Assembly (NCBI GenBank): GCA_910585945.1
Contig: CAJUHZ010000008.1
Location: 1 to 64,000, forward strand
Source of the DNA: an uncultured Bilophila sp.
Lineage (GTDB): Bacteria > Desulfobacterota > Desulfovibrionia > Desulfovibrionales > Desulfovibrionaceae
Direction: 5' to 3'
Length of the DNA stretch: 64,000 nucleotides
The stretch's first letter is position 1; each line of letters opens with the position of its first letter. Under the pieces are notes generated by a model that was given only the letters and a program-made list of their open reading frames with translations, did no database searches and had not been told where the DNA came from. The translations under genes were made by a program, and so were the position numbers. Positions 59,970 through 64,000 of the stretch are shown one piece after another.

Positions 59970-62117
59970 TCATGCGTCTCCAGCCTGCGAAACCACGCGA
60001 GCTGCGTCCGCAACGGCGGCCGTGAGCAGCGACAACTCGTCCTCGTCGATGACATAGGGCGGCATCAGATATATCAGCCGCCCAAAGGGACGAATCCAAA
60101 CGCCGCGATCCACAAAAAAATCCTGAAGTACGGCGACATCCACAGGATTACGCATTTCCACCACGCCAACGGCTCCGAGAACGCGCACGTCAGCCACTCC
60201 CGAGAAGGCGCGGCACGGTTCAAGCTCCCGCCGGAGCTGTCTTTCAATGGCCTGTACACGCGCCTGCCACGGAGAGACCAGCAAGGTTTCAACGCTTGCA
60301 CACGCCACAGCGCACGCCAATGGATTGCCCATAAAGGTAGGGCCATGCATGAAGACGCCGCCGGCATCCGGAAGACCGGGCGCGTTCGGCCGGCGCGAAA
60401 GCCCTGCCGCCACCCCTTCGGAAGCGGCCGTCACGGCAAGGCTCATCATGCCGCCTGTCAGGGCCTTGCCCAGGCAAAGAATATCGGGGGCGACGCCCGC
60501 GTGTTCCGACGCGAAGAAGACGCCGGTCCGCCCGAAACCCGTGGCGATTTCATCAAAAATCAGCAGGGCGTCATGCGCGTCGCACAGCGCGCGCATATGG
60601 CGCAGGTATTCCGGATGGTACATCCACATTCCGCCGGCTCCCTGGAGAACAGGTTCGAGAATGACCGCCGCGATCTCTTCCCCTCTTTCGGCAAACAGCG
60701 TTTCGGCGGCGACCATGCACGCAGGATCAAAGGGCGCGTCAAAGCGGCAGGACGGCCGTTCCACAAAATACTGCCGCCACAGCACGCCCGAAAAAAGCGT
60801 ATGCATACCAGTGACGGGATCGCATACGGACATAGCGCCTGTCGTGTCGCCGTGGTAGCCCCCCCGCAGCGCGAGCAGGCGCGTTTTTTTCGGCCGCCCG
60901 GCAAGTCGCCAGTACTGCAACGCCATTTTTATGGCCACTTCCACCGCCACAGAGCCGGAATCGACCAGAAACAAACGATTCAGGCCGGCCGGCAAAAGAG
61001 GCAGGAGCAGCCTGGCGAGACGTGCGGCCGGCTCGTGCGTAAGCCCGCCGAACATCACATGGGACATTTTCGCCGCCTGGTCCTGAAGCGCCGCGACCAG
61101 GGCTGGATGTCCGTATCCGTGGATCGCGCACCACCAGGACGACATGCCGTCCACCAGTTCCCGGCCGTCCCGCAGGCGAATGCGGCAGCCGCGCGCGGAG
61201 GTGGCTTCACGCACCGGCAAAGGATGCAGAGCCGAGGTGTAGGGATGCCACAGATGATCGCGATCTATGGCAAGAACTTCTTCCGGCGGCAGACAAACTT
61301 CACGCTTGCCGGAGTGGAGAGAAACAGCCTCGGCCTCCCGCTTCGGCTCCCCGCCCGCCGCGTCGCGCCCCGCAAGGAGCAGTTTCGCGGCCGGGAGCAG
61401 ACAACGCGCCAACTCCGCGCGGGCAATGGCGATATCGTTGCCCCTGGGATCACCCAGGGCGGCCAGGTACGGAATGTCAGCCAGCAGCGGCACGCCGAAA
61501 CGGCGCGCGTGCTCGGCCGTGACAGCGTGGTTGTCTTCCGCGATGGCCGGTTCCAGTTCTCCCGTCCGCGTCAGGATCAGCCCCAGGGGGCGCAGTGAAC
61601 GCGCTTCCAACGCTTCCAGCGAAAGCAGTATATGGTTGATGCAGCCGACACGGTTGGGGGCAACAAGAAGTACGGGCAGATCATGGCGGGCACGCAATGC
61701 ACGTATGAGATCAAGCATTGTCTCCCGAGGATTCAACGGCGCGAACAGGCCGCCCGCTCCCTCCACCAGCACGATTCCCCGCCCTTGTCGCGCAACCGGG
61801 GAAAGCTCCTGTTCCAATCTGGCAAGAAGCCCGTGAACGGCAGGCGCTTGCGCGCCCGCCAGCCGGGCCGCGAGACAGGGCGAACAGACGGCCTCAAGAG
61901 TTTCCAGGACAAGCGTCTGTGCGCCGGGAGCCAGTTCCTGATAGCGAAGAATATCCGGAGCGGTCATGACCCCATCGGAAACGGAACACCCTGTCTGCAC
62001 GGGCTTGACGGCCAGAGCGTCCGCTCCTAACGCGCGGCACGCGGCGAGCAGGCCGGCGGTGACCACGGTCTTCCCGGCGTCCGTATCCGATCCGGTAATA
62101 AAACATCCTTTCAGCAT
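59970..62117 (-). CDS. bioDA: fused dethiobiotin synthetase and DAPA aminotransferase
   Basis: The 715-residue protein joins BioD (about 1-225; 'GCFITGSDTDAGKTVV', 'IVLVEGAGGLFAPL', 'VAPNRVGCINHILLSLEAL') to BioA (about 275-700; 'DRDHLWHPYTSALHPLPV', 'SWWCAIHGYGHPAL', 'FLVDSGSVAVEVAIKMALQY', and the PLP lysine in 'LCLGKALTGGMMSLAV'). The BioA half makes 7,8-diaminopelargonate from KAPA and the BioD half carboxylates it to dethiobiotin, which BioB then uses. The ATG at 62117 has GGAG nine bases upstream and lies one base after the bioB stop. Confidence 0.95.
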   Translation of the reverse strand: MLKGCFITGSDTDAGKTVVTAGLLAACRALGADALAVKPVQTGCSVSDGVMTAPDILRYQELAPGAQTLVLETLEAVCSPCLAARLAGAQAPAVHGLLARLEQELSPVARQGRGIVLVEGAGGLFAPLNPRETMLDLIRALRARHDLPVLLVAPNRVGCINHILLSLEALEARSLRPLGLILTRTGELEPAIAEDNHAVTAEHARRFGVPLLADIPYLAALGDPRGNDIAIARAELARCLLPAAKLLLAGRDAAGGEPKREAEAVSLHSGKREVCLPPEEVLAIDRDHLWHPYTSALHPLPVREATSARGCRIRLRDGRELVDGMSSWWCAIHGYGHPALVAALQDQAAKMSHVMFGGLTHEPAARLARLLLPLLPAGLNRLFLVDSGSVAVEVAIKMALQYWRLAGRPKKTRLLALRGGYHGDTTGAMSVCDPVTGMHTLFSGVLWRQYFVERPSCRFDAPFDPACMVAAETLFAERGEEIAAVILEPVLQGAGGMWMYHPEYLRHMRALCDAHDALLIFDEIATGFGRTGVFFASEHAGVAPDILCLGKALTGGMMSLAVTAASEGVAAGLSRRPNAPGLPDAGGVFMHGPTFMGNPLACAVACASVETLLVSPWQARVQAIERQLRRELEPCRAFSGVADVRVLGAVGVVEMRNPVDVAVLQDFFVDRGVWIRPFGRLIYLMPPYVIDEDELSLLTAAVADAARVVSQAGDA

Positions 62118-62118
62118 G

Positions 62119-63147
62119 TCACTCGTCTCCGCCGGGGCGCTCCGGTTTTCCATCTTTGCCCCGCTGTTCAGGCAGTAGGCCAAGTTCATTGAGCAGATCG
62201 CGATCCGCGGCAAAGGCGTTGCCCGCAGTGGTGAGGTAATTGCCTGTCATCATGGCGTTGGCTCCGGCGGCAAAAATCCAGGGCTGCCATGTCCCCAGCA
62301 CAGCCGCGCGGCCGCCGCACACAATAATGTCGCGCCCAGGATGCATCAGCCGCAGGATGGACAAAATCCGCAATGCTTCCCCAGGCCGAAGCCGGGGAGC
62401 GCCTTCCAACGGAGTACCGGGAATGGGCGTCAGAAAGTTTACCGGAATGGCGTCCACATCAAGTTCCGCCAATGTATGGCTGAACTCCACCCGCTGCGCC
62501 CAGCTTTCACCCAGGCCGAAGATGCCGCCGCAACAAATCTCAAGGCCGGCGGCTCGTGCCGCCGCAAGGCTCGCCACATCCTCCTTATAATCGTGGGTGC
62601 TGCAAATCTTTGGGAAAAATGAGGCCGCTGTCTCCAGATTATGATGATATCGGCGCATGCCGGCCTGGACAAGGCGCTTTGCCCGTTCCGCATTCAACTG
62701 CCCCAAAGAGCCGCAGACGCGGATATCCACTTCAGCCGTGATACGTTGCACGGCCGCGCACAAGGCATCCAGTTCACGCTCATTCAGGGCCGTTCCGCTG
62801 GTCACAATGCCAAAACGCGCCGCCCCGGCGGCGGCCAGTTCTTCCGCCCGCCGCAACAGCGTCTCCCCATTGACAAGCGGATACTCGGGCGCGCCTGTAC
62901 GGTAATGGGCCGACTGTGCGCAGAACGCACAGTTCTCGGGGCACCGCCCGGACTTGGCGTTGATGATGCCGCAAGTGAACGATCGCGTCCGAAGAACATT
63001 GACGCCAGCGGCAAGACCGGCCACACTAAACAGATCCATCGTGTCAGAAGCCGGAAGCGCCGCAAGCTCCAAAGCCTCCTGTACGGAAAGGGGCTTCCCC
63101 TCTCCAGCCATGAAACGACGCGCCGTCTGAACAAGTGACAGATGCAT
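62119..63147 (-). CDS. bioB: biotin synthase
   Basis: BioB inserts sulfur into dethiobiotin by radical SAM chemistry. The 342-residue product has the SAM cluster motif in 'RCPENCAFCAQSAHY', preceded by 'FTCGIINAKSG'. It also has 'GAARFGIVTSGTALNERELD', 'YHHNLETAASFFPKICSTHD' and 'FGLGESWAQRVEF', and an Asn-Tyr pair in 'GNYLTTAG'. The ATG at 63147 has GGAGG six to seven bases upstream; a 10-codon extension is possible but poor. It heads the bioB-bioDA operon and is divergent from birA. Confidence 0.95.
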   Translation of the reverse strand: MHLSLVQTARRFMAGEGKPLSVQEALELAALPASDTMDLFSVAGLAAGVNVLRTRSFTCGIINAKSGRCPENCAFCAQSAHYRTGAPEYPLVNGETLLRRAEELAAAGAARFGIVTSGTALNERELDALCAAVQRITAEVDIRVCGSLGQLNAERAKRLVQAGMRRYHHNLETAASFFPKICSTHDYKEDVASLAAARAAGLEICCGGIFGLGESWAQRVEFSHTLAELDVDAIPVNFLTPIPGTPLEGAPRLRPGEALRILSILRLMHPGRDIIVCGGRAAVLGTWQPWIFAAGANAMMTGNYLTTAGNAFAADRDLLNELGLLPEQRGKDGKPERPGGDE

Positions 63148-63182
63148 GAAAACCTCCCTGTCGGCGTAAGCCGGCAAGCCAA

Positions 63183-63210
63183 ACTATGCCGGATCGCAAA
63201 GATATGTCAA
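63183..63210 (-). promoter_or_regulatory. promoter of bioB-bioDA
   Basis: On the minus strand a consensus TTGACA (63210-63205) is followed after 16 bases by CATAGT (63188-63183); other registers give TAGTTT at 18. The predicted start lies about 27-30 bases before bioB. The -35 element lies inside the putative BirA operator. Confidence 0.5.
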
Positions 63211-63239
63211 CCAAAAATATCCAAATAAATAGTTTACAA
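63204..63239. promoter_or_regulatory. putative BirA operator
   Basis: On the minus strand TTGTAAACT (63239-63231) and GGTTGACAT (63212-63204) match the known BirA half-sites TTGTAAACC and GGTTTACAA at eight and seven of nine positions. The spacer is 18 bases, two more than in E. coli. It overlaps the bioB -35 element and the first codons of birA, which suits a repressor made by the divergent birA gene. Confidence 0.45.
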
Positions 63240-64000
63240 TCGACTCGAGAGCGCATTCTTGCTCTTCTTCTTGCAGCCGAAGGCTGGTGCTCGGGCGAGG
63301 CTCTTTCTCGCGAGCTCGGTATGAGCAGAGCAGCGATCGCAAAGCATATAGCTGTATTAAGAGATGAAGGGCATGAAATCGAAGCCGCGCCACGTCGTGG
63401 GTACCATTTACTGCCCGGGGAGGCGTACACCGAAGCGACAATACGACACGACCTGCACACACGCGTCATTGGTCAGGGAAAGTGGTTATGGCTGAAGGAA
63501 ACGGCGTCAACCAATCAGGAGGCTGCCGCGCTTGCGGCGTCCGGCGCTCCAGACGGGAGCATTGTTGTTGCGGATCGCCAGCGAGCCGGGCGGGGACGGC
63601 GGGGACGGGAGTGGTTTACCTCGCCCGGGAGCCTTGCCTTCTCCGTCCTGCTGCGAGCGCCGCGTGACAGGGGCGCTGTGCCGGGCGGTCCGGGCACAGG
63701 TTCCCTGCCGCCGGATCTGAAGGCCGAGGCTGTTCCCGATTTTCTCCTGATGTTGCTGGCCGCTGTGGGGGAAGCGGTCCGACAGACGACAGGAGTGAAG
63801 GTTCAGGTCAAACAACCCAATGACTTGCTGATCAACGGCCGCAAATGTTGCGGCGTTCTGGTGGAAACAGGAACAGAAGTGGACGAAGTGACCTGGTTGA
63901 TTCTTGGGGTGGGGCTTAATGTCAATGCCCTCGAGGCGGATTTTCCCCCGATCCTGCGGGAAAGCGTCACCTCGCTCCGTCTCGCTACAGGAACGCATGT
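63204..64000 (+). CDS. birA: biotin-protein ligase and bio repressor, cut off by window end
   Basis: The first 265 residues are present. They hold an N-terminal winged helix ('WCSGEALSRELGMSRAAIAK') and the start of the ligase domain ('ETASTNQEAAALAASGAPDG', the biotin-adenylate motif GRGRRGREW, and KQPNDLLINGRKCCGVLVE with the catalytic Lys). The usual KWPND reads KQPND here. About 20 extra residues rich in Pro and Gly sit after 'SVLLRAPRD'. An in-frame ATG at 63186 is an alternative start. It is both ligase and probable repressor of bioB-bioDA. Confidence 0.9.
   Translation, partial: MSTKNIQINSLQSTRERILALLLAAEGWCSGEALSRELGMSRAAIAKHIAVLRDEGHEIEAAPRRGYHLLPGEAYTEATIRHDLHTRVIGQGKWLWLKETASTNQEAAALAASGAPDGSIVVADRQRAGRGRRGREWFTSPGSLAFSVLLRAPRDRGAVPGGPGTGSLPPDLKAEAVPDFLLMLLAAVGEAVRQTTGVKVQVKQPNDLLINGRKCCGVLVETGTEVDEVTWLILGVGLNVNALEADFPPILRESVTSLRLATGTH

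Noticed and set aside
59874..61598. 574-codon plus-strand frame opposite bioDA
   Set aside because: Antisense shadow of an unambiguous enzyme gene.
1..64000. tRNA, rRNA, prophage or complete IS elements
   Set aside because: No T-loop-like patterns, transposase genes or phage genes were recognised; the xer-type recombinase looks like a housekeeping gene.

Overview
The window looks like a chromosomal stretch from a Gram-negative, sulfate-reducer-like bacterium of the Desulfovibrionaceae. This is an inference from gene content: two-subunit glycyl-tRNA synthetase, a DHH-CBS-nucleotidyltransferase tRNA enzyme, a precorrin-2 dehydrogenase next to hemX and hemA, BamD and several outer-membrane-type lipoproteins, and a moderately high G+C with short intergenic gaps. 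The genus is uncertain. There are no tRNA or rRNA genes, no CRISPR array, no complete insertion sequence and no phage.

Layout. 1-619 is non-coding, with two tandem terminators and a possible gene remnant. 620-12388 is a minus-strand block: glyS, glyQ, recO, a RodZ-like protein, two SurA-like chaperones, mfd and an M24 peptidase. 12581-15253 is a plus-strand chain with ATGA overlaps (CoA-binding protein, YkgJ-type iron-sulfur protein, J-domain protein), followed by adk. purM (minus), a proline-rich exported protein, an Smr-domain protein and moeA follow. A YHS protein and folK (minus) face xerD and the DHH-CBS-nucleotidyltransferase (plus). mgtE lies opposite the NAD operon nadC-nadA-nadB, which has a good promoter. 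An NSS transporter and ybaK precede a long plus-strand operon from 33008 to about 40355: tyrS, M50 peptidase, rfaE2, NfeD, SPFH protein, precorrin-2 dehydrogenase, hemX, hemA and two small proteins.

40356-40999 is a gene-poor patch of hairpins and repeat fragments. Minus-strand genes follow: trxA-trxB-bamD from a near-consensus promoter, tsaD, fbp, a sensor-like lipoprotein, a TPR protein, ftsB, pgsA, mrp and pcm. From 50512 the plus strand carries a CBS protein, an M23 peptidase, a FapA/DUF342 protein, a CgeB-like glycosyltransferase containing a G10 tract, and yigZ. The right end holds a broken autotransporter-like gene, two sodium-coupled transporters, a fused bioD-bioA gene, bioB, and the divergent, truncated birA with a possible BirA operator.

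The most unusual feature is a degenerate dispersed repeat of about 150 bp, present only in gene gaps (at least nine full or partial copies plus three core fragments). It has a conserved palindrome, a second hairpin and a conserved end close to GATTTATGAAATGAGTTGTAG. In seven of the copies that end points at the start codon of the next gene, and in one case it appears to supply the ribosome-binding site. Other items worth a second look are the G10 tract in the glycosyltransferase, the frame-broken autotransporter, the BioD-BioA fusion and the hairpin cluster near 40.8-41.0 kb.
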